In this document: positions 5,780-12,106 of the stretch, one piece after another
Layout of the letters: the number at the start of each line of letters is the position of its first letter
Position numbering within the stretch: the stretch's first letter is position 1
Origin: an uncultured Clostridia bacterium
Lineage (GTDB): Bacteria > Bacillota > Clostridia > Oscillospirales > Acutalibacteraceae
DNA: 12,106 bases
Direction: 5' to 3'
Assembly: GCA_937877675.1 (NCBI GenBank)
Contig: CALEIS010000150.1
Span: 1 to 12,106, forward strand
The notes under the pieces: model-generated
Database searches by the model: none
Seen by the model: the letters and a program-made list of their open reading frames with translations, nothing else
Told to the model about the DNA's origin: nothing
Made by a program: the position numbers and the translations under genes

Positions 5780-7135
5780 ATGAATATTGTAATTGTTGGT
5801 GACGGAAAAGTTGGCGCTACTCTTGCTGAACATCTTTCAGCAGAAGAGCATAATGTCGTTGTTATTGACCGCAACCCAAAAGTTATTGAGCAGATGGTAA
5901 ATTCCTATGATGTTATGGGAATTTGCGGAAATGGTGCGAGTTATGATGTGCAGATTGAAGCAGGTGTTCAGGATGCACGTCTGTTTATTGCTGCCACAAG
6001 CTCGGACGAGCTCAACATTCTTTGTTGTCTTATGGCAAGAAAAATTGGTGCTCATCACACTATTGCTCGTGTACGCAACCCTGATTACTTAAAACAGCTC
6101 AATTTCATTAAAGAAGAATTGGGACTTAGTATGATTGTTAATCCGGAATATGATGCTGCCAACGAAATTGCAAAAGTTCTTCGTTTCCCTAGTGCAACAA
6201 ACATTGAATCCTTTGCAAAAGGACATGTTGACCTTGCAGAAGTCAAGCTTTCCCCAGAGTGTCCGTTGTGCAATAAACAGCTTATGGATATTTTCCGTTC
6301 ATATAAGACCAAAGTTCTTATCTGTGCTGTTCAGCGTGGTAACGAAGTTTATATACCTCGTGGTGATTTCGTCCTTAAAAGTGGAGATAAAATTCACATT
6401 ACTGCAACAAGAACTGCTCTTATTGCCTTTATGAAAGAGGCAAAACTTTATAAACAGCGTACAAAGAATATTATGATTATCGGTGGTGGCAAGATGGGTT
6501 ATTATCTTGCTCGTCAGCTTTCTGAAACTGGTGGTTATAATATCCGTATTCTTGAAATGGATGAAAAACGTTGTGAGGAACTTTGTTCCTTACTTCCAAA
6601 AGTTGATATTATCAACGCAGATGGTACTGACCAAAGTACTCTTCATGAGCAAGGAATAGACAATGTTGATGCTTTTGTTGCTCTTACTACAATTGACGAA
6701 GAAAACATTATTACCTCTATGTACGCTTCTTCCCTTGGTGTTGGCAAAACAGTTGCGAAGGTTAATCGTGTTTCTGCAAAAGTCCTTGAAAGTATCGGTA
6801 TGGATAGTGCATTTTCATCAAAGACAATTGCAGCAAACAGAATTTTAGGTTATGTACGTGCTTTGGAAAATTCAGGTGAATCCAATATCCAGACTCTTTA
6901 CAAATTAGTTGGTGACAGAGTTGAAGCTCTTGAATTTATAATTTCTGACGATTTCAAAGACACAGGAATTCCACTTAAAAATCTCAGTTTACGAAGCGAT
7001 ACACTTATTGCATCCATCATCCGTAAGGGTGAGGTTATCTTCCCAGGTGGTAATGACACAATTGAAATTGGTGACAATGTTATTGTCGTTTCCAAAATCC
7101 ATAACATAGGAAATATCAATGAAATTTTTAAATAA
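5780..7135 (+). CDS. trkA: Trk potassium uptake system regulatory protein TrkA
   Basis: 451 residues, the classic length for a TrkA with two tandem RCK modules. The first Rossmann nucleotide-binding fold starts at residue 1 with GDGKVG (7-12) and an acidic residue at the end of strand 2 (D30); its RCK_C part is about 145-220. The second fold starts near 229 with GGGKMG (235-240) and E259, with RCK_C at about 370-451. TrkA is the cytoplasmic gating subunit of the Trk channel: it binds NAD(H)/adenine nucleotides and assembles as a ring under the TrkH dimer. The GxGxxG motifs are intact in both halves, so both could bind ligand. It begins 44 bases after its candidate -10 box and ends 12 bases before trkH, a two-gene operon encoding a full Trk system. 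Confidence 0.96.
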   Translation: MNIVIVGDGKVGATLAEHLSAEEHNVVVIDRNPKVIEQMVNSYDVMGICGNGASYDVQIEAGVQDARLFIAATSSDELNILCCLMARKIGAHHTIARVRNPDYLKQLNFIKEELGLSMIVNPEYDAANEIAKVLRFPSATNIESFAKGHVDLAEVKLSPECPLCNKQLMDIFRSYKTKVLICAVQRGNEVYIPRGDFVLKSGDKIHITATRTALIAFMKEAKLYKQRTKNIMIIGGGKMGYYLARQLSETGGYNIRILEMDEKRCEELCSLLPKVDIINADGTDQSTLHEQGIDNVDAFVALTTIDEENIITSMYASSLGVGKTVAKVNRVSAKVLESIGMDSAFSSKTIAANRILGYVRALENSGESNIQTLYKLVGDRVEALEFIISDDFKDTGIPLKNLSLRSDTLIASIIRKGEVIFPGGNDTIEIGDNVIVVSKIHNIGNINEIFK

Positions 7136-7147
7136 ATCGGTGACAGT

Positions 7148-8593
7148 ATGAATAATAAAATGGTGTTCCGTGCAATAGGCAAACTTTTGTTAGCAGAAGC
7201 TTTGCTTATGCTCCTACCCCTTGCAGTTTCTATTTACTACAAGGAAAAACTTGAATATGTTTTTCTTATCACAATAGGCTTGTTAAGTGCAACAGGTCTG
7301 TTGATGTCTGCACCAAAAATTGAAAACAGACGTGTTTTCGCACGTGAAGGATTTGTAATTGTTTCACTTTCTTGGATTTTGATGTCTCTTTTCGGTGCAT
7401 TACCATTTTATATTTCAGGTGCAATCCCATCATTTGTTGATGCTCTTTTTGAAACAGTTTCAGGTTTTACAACAACGGGTGCAACAATTCTTACGAATAT
7501 TGAAATTCTTCCAAGAAGCTTACTCTTCTGGAGAGCATTCACCCACTGGATTGGTGGTATGGGTGTTATCGTGTTCGTTCTTGCGTTCTTATCACAAAAA
7601 GATATGCAGTCAATGCACATCATGCGTGCCGAAGTCCCAGGTCCTAGTGTTGGTAAGCTTGTTTCAAAGGCAACTGTTACTGCGAGAATCCTTTACATAA
7701 TGTATAGTGTATTCACTATTGCTCAAATTATAGCACTTCTTTGTTGTAAAATGCCTCTTTTTGATAGTGTTACAACTGCTTTTGCAACTGCCGGAACAGG
7801 TGGTTTTTCAATTAAAAATGCAAGTATCGCAGCATATAACAGTTTATCCATAGAAATAGTTTGTGGAGTCTTTATGTTGCTTTTCGGCATCAACTTTAAC
7901 CTCTTTTATCTTATTCTTGTCAAGCAATTTAAACGAGCATTTAAGAGTGAAGAATTGTGGGCTTATTTAGGTATTATTGCTGTTACAATTGGTATAATCA
8001 CAATAAACATTATGCCACTTGTAGGCTCTTTAGGAAGCTCATTAAGACAAGCAGGTTTTCAGGTTGTATCAGTTATAACCACAACAGGTTTTGTCACTGC
8101 AGATTTTAATCAATGGCCTATTCTTTCACAAATTCTCATAATTACTTTAATGTTTATCGGTGCTAGTGCAGGTTCAACCGGTGGTGGTTTGAAGGTAGGA
8201 CGAGTTATTATACTTTATAAATCCGCTATAAGAGAATTAAGACGTGCAATCAACCCAAAACGAGTAAAATCCATCCGCCTTGATGGGTCTGCTCTTGACA
8301 AGGAAACTGTTTCAGCTACAGGTATGTATTTCATTGTATATATAATGATAATTGCAGTTTCCGTTCTTTTAGTTTCTTTAAACAACCTTGATTTAATCAC
8401 AACATTCACTTCAGTTGTGACCTGTATAAACAATGTGGGACCAGGTTTATCATTGGTTGGTCCTGTGGAAAATTTCAGCGACCTATCCATACTTACCAAA
8501 TTAGTTCTTACTACCGATATGTTGGTGGGACGACTTGAAGTGCTTCCAATGATTATTCTGTTTATCCCTTCTACATGGAAAAAAAGTACTTAA
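7148..8593 (+). CDS. trkH: Trk potassium uptake system membrane subunit TrkH
   Basis: 481 residues of integral membrane protein from the SKT (TrkH/KtrB) superfamily, with the extra N-terminal helices typical of TrkH. The four K+ filter loops are visible: SGFTTTGATI (105-114), TAGTGGFS (214-221), TTTGFVTADF (311-320) and CINNVGPGLS (426-435), each with the filter glycine. GASAGSTGGGLK (338-349) fits the intramembrane gating loop after helix M2 of domain 3, and GRLEVLP (461-467) the conserved C-terminal end. With TrkA from the preceding gene it forms the K+ channel-like transporter in the cytoplasmic membrane. GGTGA (7139-7143) precedes the ATG. The stop codon (8591-8593) is inside the stem of the downstream terminator. 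Confidence 0.96.
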   Translation: MNNKMVFRAIGKLLLAEALLMLLPLAVSIYYKEKLEYVFLITIGLLSATGLLMSAPKIENRRVFAREGFVIVSLSWILMSLFGALPFYISGAIPSFVDALFETVSGFTTTGATILTNIEILPRSLLFWRAFTHWIGGMGVIVFVLAFLSQKDMQSMHIMRAEVPGPSVGKLVSKATVTARILYIMYSVFTIAQIIALLCCKMPLFDSVTTAFATAGTGGFSIKNASIAAYNSLSIEIVCGVFMLLFGINFNLFYLILVKQFKRAFKSEELWAYLGIIAVTIGIITINIMPLVGSLGSSLRQAGFQVVSVITTTGFVTADFNQWPILSQILIITLMFIGASAGSTGGGLKVGRVIILYKSAIRELRRAINPKRVKSIRLDGSALDKETVSATGMYFIVYIMIIAVSVLLVSLNNLDLITTFTSVVTCINNVGPGLSLVGPVENFSDLSILTKLVLTTDMLVGRLEVLPMIILFIPSTWKKST

Positions 8594-8621
8594 GGATTTT
8601 CCTTAAGTACTTTCTTTTTTT
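8583..8621. terminator. Bidirectional terminator between trkH and ktrA
   Basis: A 13-bp perfect stem (8583-8595 with 8601-8613), loop ATTTT, then a T run at 8615-8621 on plus; on minus the A run before the stem gives the U run. It serves convergent trkH and ktrA. The trkH stop TAA lies in the left arm and the ktrA stop begins in the plus-strand T run. Confidence 0.92.
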
Positions 8622-9270
8622 ATTTCATTTTTTCAAGTTTACTACGATTTGCAACAACAATAAGCTTTGTTGATGCTTCAAGTGGTCGGTTAGGGTCAAT
8701 TTCTGTGGTTACATCATTATCCTGCTGAACTGCAATTACATTTATTGAGTATTTTTTTCTAAGATTTAACTCAATCAAGTTTTTACCTATCCACTCAGGC
8801 TTAACATCAATCTCCACAAGTGAAACATTGTTTGTTAATTCAAGAATATCCACAAATCCAGAACTTAACAAATTCTTTGCCAATCTTGTTCCTGCTTCAT
8901 ATTCAGGCAAAACAACCTTATCTGCACCAACCTTGCTTAAAATTCTGCACTGTGTTTCGTTAGCACATTTTGTTATTACAGTTTTAACACCCACCTCTTT
9001 ACACAAAGTGGTTGCCATTACACTTGTTTCAAGGTTACTTGCAACCGCTACAATCGCAACATCCACATTGGATATACCCAACTGCTCTATTGCATCCATA
9101 TCGGTTATATCTGCACATTTGCAAAGAGGAAAATCGTTTACTACATTATTGATAAGGTCCTCATCAGAATCTACCACAAGCACCTCTGCACCATTTTCAA
9201 CAAGTTCTTTTGCAACTGCATATCCATATCTGCCCATACCAAGTACGGCATAAGTATTATTTGTTTTCAT
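8620..9270 (-). CDS. ktrA: Ktr potassium uptake system regulatory subunit KtrA
   Basis: 216 residues: one RCK module, half the size of the TrkA at 5780-7135, which is the KtrA/KtrC pattern. RCK_N has the nucleotide-binding GMGRYG (11-16) and D34 in VVDSDED; the RCK_C domain covers about 135-216. KtrA forms an octameric ring that gates KtrB in response to ATP/ADP, and in Firmicutes the RCK_C domain is commonly a c-di-AMP target; the latter is family knowledge, not visible here. It follows ktrB by 23 bases on the same strand, with AAGGG 6 bases before the ATG (9277-9281 region). Cytoplasmic, peripheral to the membrane. It ends at the shared terminator. Confidence 0.94.
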   Translation of the reverse strand: MKTNNTYAVLGMGRYGYAVAKELVENGAEVLVVDSDEDLINNVVNDFPLCKCADITDMDAIEQLGISNVDVAIVAVASNLETSVMATTLCKEVGVKTVITKCANETQCRILSKVGADKVVLPEYEAGTRLAKNLLSSGFVDILELTNNVSLVEIDVKPEWIGKNLIELNLRKKYSINVIAVQQDNDVTTEIDPNRPLEASTKLIVVANRSKLEKMK

Positions 9271-9293
9271 AATATTCCCTTTCTGAGTTAATA

Positions 9294-10652
9294 TTAACCC
9301 ACACTTATTTCTTCATACGGAGTTTTTACGGTGTTCCATTTTTCTTTTTTTACATTAAGCACAAGTGCTAAGGATATTGGACCTACTCGACCAAGATACA
9401 TTGTGGCAATAATAATTAACTTGCCCCATATATTTAAACTGGAGGTTAGGTTGCGTGTTAAACCTACCGTTGCCGTAGCACTGACTGTTTCGTACAAAAT
9501 ATCCACCAAATCAGCCTCTGTCACCCAAGAGAGAAGTATTGTTGACACCATTGTAATTGCAAAGGACAAACTACAAACTGCTATTGCCTTTTTTACTGCT
9601 TTTTGGTGTATTGAACGATTGAAAATTGTAATTTCATTTTTATTCTTTATCATTGATGAAGCAGTAATCAACAAAACAGCAATAGTAACTGTCTTTATAC
9701 CACCTGCTGTACCAACAGGTGAACCACCTATAAACATCAGTAACATTGACACAACTGCTGATGAATTTGTAAGATATTCTTGTGGCACTGTTGCAAAACC
9801 TGCTGTTCTTGTTGTAACAGACTGAAAAAATGATATTTGCACCTTGTTAAATAAGGATTGCTCACCAAGGGTGAGAGGATTATTATATTCTAAAATAAAA
9901 AATGTAAACGCACCAACAAAAATAAGTATTGATGTCATCCATATTGCAATTTTACTGTGTAGAGTAAGTCGTTTAACACAAGCAAAACCTTGTTTTTTCC
10001 AAAGTGATGATATGCGAAACAAATCCCACCAGACAATATATCCAAGGCCACCAACCACAATTAGAATGCAAGTTACTAAATTGATTATAGGATTCTGTGC
10101 ATAACCACACAAACTGTTTTCTGCTATAATGTCAATACCTGCATTACAAAATGCTGACACTGAATTAAAAATTGACACCCAAATTCCTCGTGCACCATAT
10201 TCAGGTACAAAAACAGTCATATAAAGTAATGCACCAACACCTTCAACAATAAATGTTCCTGCTATTACCTTTTTCACAAACTTTACAAGTCCTGAAAGAG
10301 TGTTGAGATTAAATGCATCCTGCAATAGTAGTCGGTCAGAGATTCCGAATTTTTTATTCAAAGCAATCATAAATCCTGACACAACAGTAACTATGCCCAA
10401 TCCACCCACTTGAATAAGAAACAAAATAACTGCTTGACCAAAAAAACTCCATGTTGTAACGGTTGGCAACGTCACAAGACCTGTCACACAGGTTGCAGTA
10501 GTTGCAGTAAACAAAGCGTCTATATATGATACAGATTTTCCATCAACAGTACTTATGGGTAATGAGAGAACTACACTACCCAACAATATAACTGCCAAAA
10601 AACTTAGCATTATAATCTGCGTTGTTGACAAAGAGATGCGTTTTTTCTTCAT
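9294..10652 (-). CDS. ktrB: Ktr potassium uptake system membrane subunit KtrB
   Basis: 452 residues. KtrB lacks the extra N-terminal helices of TrkH, so the first filter comes early. The four filters are: TATCVTGL (52-59), SAFCNAGID (166-174), TRTAGFATV (281-289) and SATATVGLT (391-399), all with the filter glycine. MFIGGSPVGTAGGIKT (306-321) matches the gating loop of domain 3, and GRVGPIS (421-427) the conserved KtrB end. It is a Na+-dependent K+ channel-like transporter in the family as known from other bacteria. Gene order is ktrB then ktrA, in one probable operon. Start: GGGAA lies 9 bases before the ATG, a rather wide spacing. The candidate promoter at 10731-10759 gives a leader of about 70 bases, with no room for a c-di-AMP riboswitch. 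Confidence 0.95.
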   Translation of the reverse strand: MKKKRISLSTTQIIMLSFLAVILLGSVVLSLPISTVDGKSVSYIDALFTATTATCVTGLVTLPTVTTWSFFGQAVILFLIQVGGLGIVTVVSGFMIALNKKFGISDRLLLQDAFNLNTLSGLVKFVKKVIAGTFIVEGVGALLYMTVFVPEYGARGIWVSIFNSVSAFCNAGIDIIAENSLCGYAQNPIINLVTCILIVVGGLGYIVWWDLFRISSLWKKQGFACVKRLTLHSKIAIWMTSILIFVGAFTFFILEYNNPLTLGEQSLFNKVQISFFQSVTTRTAGFATVPQEYLTNSSAVVSMLLMFIGGSPVGTAGGIKTVTIAVLLITASSMIKNKNEITIFNRSIHQKAVKKAIAVCSLSFAITMVSTILLSWVTEADLVDILYETVSATATVGLTRNLTSSLNIWGKLIIIATMYLGRVGPISLALVLNVKKEKWNTVKTPYEEISVG

Positions 10653-10688
10653 AGAACAAATTTCCCAACACTAAAATTTCTTTTTCTC

Positions 10689-10755
10689 TTGTTTTTAAAA
10701 AAATTTTCTATTATAATAATTATTGGTTTGATTATAACATAAAAATATTTATATA
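10689..10755 (+). promoter_or_regulatory. Candidate promoters for alr (two alternatives)
   Basis: Alternative one: TTGTTT (10689-10694), 17-base spacer, TATAAT (10712-10717). Alternative two: TTGATT (10728-10733), 16-base spacer, TATATA (10750-10755). The first has the better -10 but would point into the ktrB promoter; the second lies on the same DNA as that promoter. The stretch is extremely AT-rich, so chance matches are likely. Confidence 0.4.
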
Positions 10756-10759
10756 TCAA
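10731..10759 (-). promoter_or_regulatory. Candidate promoter for ktrB-ktrA
   Basis: Read on the minus strand: -35 TTGATA (10759-10754), 17-base spacer, perfect -10 TATAAT (10736-10731) preceded by TGT, an extended -10. This is the strongest sigma-A-type match in the intergenic region. The leader to the ATG at 10652 would be about 70 bases. Confidence 0.65.
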
Positions 10760-10793
10760 TAAAATAAATTCTAAACAAATATGGGGAAAATTT

Positions 10794-11933
10794 ATGTTAC
10801 CTAAACGTGTTTATGCAAAAATCAATCTTGACAATATAAAAAAGAATATTCATACTGTCCGAGAAAAATTCGGTGACGGTGTTAAAGTTATGGGTATTGT
10901 TAAAGCAAACGCCTATGGACATGGTGCTGTTGAGGTTGCAAAAGCCATGGAAGAAGCAGGTGTTGGATATTTTGGTGTTGCTGCTATTGATGAGGCTCTT
11001 GAATTACGTCAGAATGGTATTAAAACCCCTATTTTGATTTTAGGTCAGATTTTTATTCAGGATTATATCACTGCTATTGAAAATGACATTACCTGCACGG
11101 TTGCAGAATCCGACACAGCAAGAAGGCTTTCTGCTACTGCATTAAGTATTGGCAAAAAAGCAGATGTTCATATTAAAATTGATACCGGTATGGGCAGAAT
11201 TGGTTTTCAAACAGATGAAAACGGATATAATGAAGTTAAATCTCTTTTCAATCTTGAAGGACTTAATATTACTGGTGTTTTCACACATTTTGCTTGTGCA
11301 GATATGAAGGACAAAACCTTTACTGAAAACCAGAAAAATAAGTTTTTGGAATTCACTGACAAACTTACAGATTATGGTTATAAAATTCCTATGCGACATA
11401 TGTATAACAGTGCCTCAGTCCTTGATTTAGATGGATACTCTGGCGAGATGGTTCGTTGTGGAATTATGGCATACGGACTTTACCCATCGGACGAAGTTAG
11501 CAAAGAGATGGTTCTCTACCCTGCCTTTGAATTCAAAAGCAGTATTTCCTTTGTAAAGGATGTAAAAAAAGGCTTCACCGTTAGTTACGGCTCCACCTTT
11601 GTTACTGAAAAAGATATGAAAATTGCCACTGTGCCTGTTGGCTATGCTGATGGTTATCCTCGTTACCTTTCAAGTAAGGGTGAGGTTTTAGTCAACGGTG
11701 TCCGTTGCAAAATTATTGGCAGAATTTGCATGGACCAATTTATGATTGATGCAACACATATGCCCGACATCAAAATCGGTGACGAAGTTACCCTTGTTGG
11801 TACACAGGGAAACGAAACAATTACTGTCGAGGACATTTCCGACCCTGAAGCACGTTTCAACTATGAATTTGTTTGTCTGATTACTCCACGAGTACACCGA
11901 GTTTATATCAAAGACGGAAAACCTCTTAAATAA
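10794..11933 (+). CDS. alr: Alanine racemase (PLP-dependent)
   Basis: 379 residues, normal for bacterial Alr. An N-terminal TIM barrel carries the PLP lysine K37 in VKANAYGHG, followed by Y41. HIKIDTGMGRIGF (126-138) contains R135, the residue that contacts the PLP ring. The C-terminal beta domain holds the second catalytic base, Y265 in VSYGS, the conserved GYADGYPR (283-290) and CMDQ (312-315). It interconverts L- and D-alanine, supplying D-Ala for peptidoglycan; cytoplasmic homodimer with the active site shared between subunits. All key residues are intact, so it should be active. GGGGA at 10783-10787 sits 6 bases before the ATG. It stands alone: no ddl, acpS or toxin-antitoxin neighbour follows, and a terminator begins 7 bases after the stop. 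Confidence 0.96.
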   Translation: MLPKRVYAKINLDNIKKNIHTVREKFGDGVKVMGIVKANAYGHGAVEVAKAMEEAGVGYFGVAAIDEALELRQNGIKTPILILGQIFIQDYITAIENDITCTVAESDTARRLSATALSIGKKADVHIKIDTGMGRIGFQTDENGYNEVKSLFNLEGLNITGVFTHFACADMKDKTFTENQKNKFLEFTDKLTDYGYKIPMRHMYNSASVLDLDGYSGEMVRCGIMAYGLYPSDEVSKEMVLYPAFEFKSSISFVKDVKKGFTVSYGSTFVTEKDMKIATVPVGYADGYPRYLSSKGEVLVNGVRCKIIGRICMDQFMIDATHMPDIKIGDEVTLVGTQGNETITVEDISDPEARFNYEFVCLITPRVHRVYIKDGKPLK

Positions 11934-11940
11934 TCAAAAA

Positions 11941-11970
11941 AGCGGGAGAAAAATTTCTCTCGCTATTTTC
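11941..11970 (+). terminator. Probable terminator of alr
   Basis: AGCGGGAGAA (11941-11950) pairs with TTCTCTCGCT (11955-11964) with one G-U pair, then the interrupted T stretch ATTTTC. Six A precede the stem. The U run is weak, so termination may be incomplete and transcripts may continue into repeat C. Confidence 0.75.
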
Positions 11971-11975
11971 ATGTC

Positions 11976-12106
11976 AAATTTGAATTTGTCGGGGAGATTG
12001 AATGAAGTATTGCTACGCAATATGAAGTAAAGTAAATCCCTTCATATGCCGTCAGGCATACTTCATAGCAACGCTACTTCATATCGTAAGATACTTCATA
12101 AATCCG
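11976..12106 (-). repeat. Modular ATGAAGTA/TACTTCAT hairpin array, copy C, reversed and cut by window end
   Basis: Compared with copy B this copy is in reverse orientation: its right end comes first (11976-11996, one mismatch to B), then the modules run backwards to the window edge, inside the first AAATCC/GGATTT hairpin. Read in reverse complement it is almost identical to B (palindrome loop TGAC in place of TGAT) except that 41 bases corresponding to 4475-4515 are missing. These are exactly two hairpins and two TACTTCAT boxes. Relative to its upstream gene it has the same orientation as B: the right end lies nearest the 3' end of the gene. Confidence 0.85.

Noticed and set aside
9331..9825. 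Plus-strand open frame of 164 codons
   Set aside because: Fully antisense to ktrB, whose four filter motifs are intact; low-complexity shadow with no independent start signal.

Overview
The window is AT-rich, with compact intergenic regions, purine-rich ribosome binding sites and gene families that point to an anaerobic low-GC Firmicute, most likely a gut or rumen Clostridia (Ruminococcus/Oscillospiraceae-like). This placement is inferred from style and content; no rRNA or other taxonomic marker is present.

Layout. (1) 1-551: the 3' end of a probable glycoside hydrolase family 2 gene, closed by a UUCG-loop terminator. (2) 552-917: no gene; it holds a modular repeat array, a second terminator-like hairpin and a promoter. 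(3) 918-3436: a two-gene operon, a GPH/MFS_2-type transporter and a translationally coupled lipoprotein with BspA-type leucine-rich repeats. It ends at a palindromic terminator shared with the convergent gene. (4) 3461-5486, minus strand: a xylose-isomerase-like TIM-barrel protein and, upstream of it, a membrane-anchored or secreted endonuclease/exonuclease/phosphatase (EEP) protein, with a second repeat array between them. (5) 5487-5779: a repeat built around a perfect 27-bp GC-rich inverted repeat, then two back-to-back promoters. (6) 5780-10652: two complete K+ uptake systems facing each other, trkA-trkH (+) and ktrB-ktrA (-), sharing one bidirectional terminator. (7) 10653-10793: an AT-rich promoter region, then alr (alanine racemase, +) and its terminator. 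(8) 11976-12106: a third repeat array running off the window.

The protein genes are familiar: polysaccharide or sugar use on the left, potassium homeostasis in the centre, D-alanine supply for the cell wall on the right. The least ordinary content is between the genes. A family of arrays occurs three times in 12 kb. Boxes ATGAAGTA in the left half and TACTTCAT in the right half alternate with short palindromes, so each array is both a chain of hairpins and one large inverted repeat. Stems are mostly conserved between copies while loops vary, one stem pair covaries, and one copy has lost exactly two modules. One array shares its outer ends (14 bp left, 21 bp right) with the unrelated GC-rich hairpin element nearby, as if two different cores sit in the same mobile frame. 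I do not recognise a named family for these repeats.
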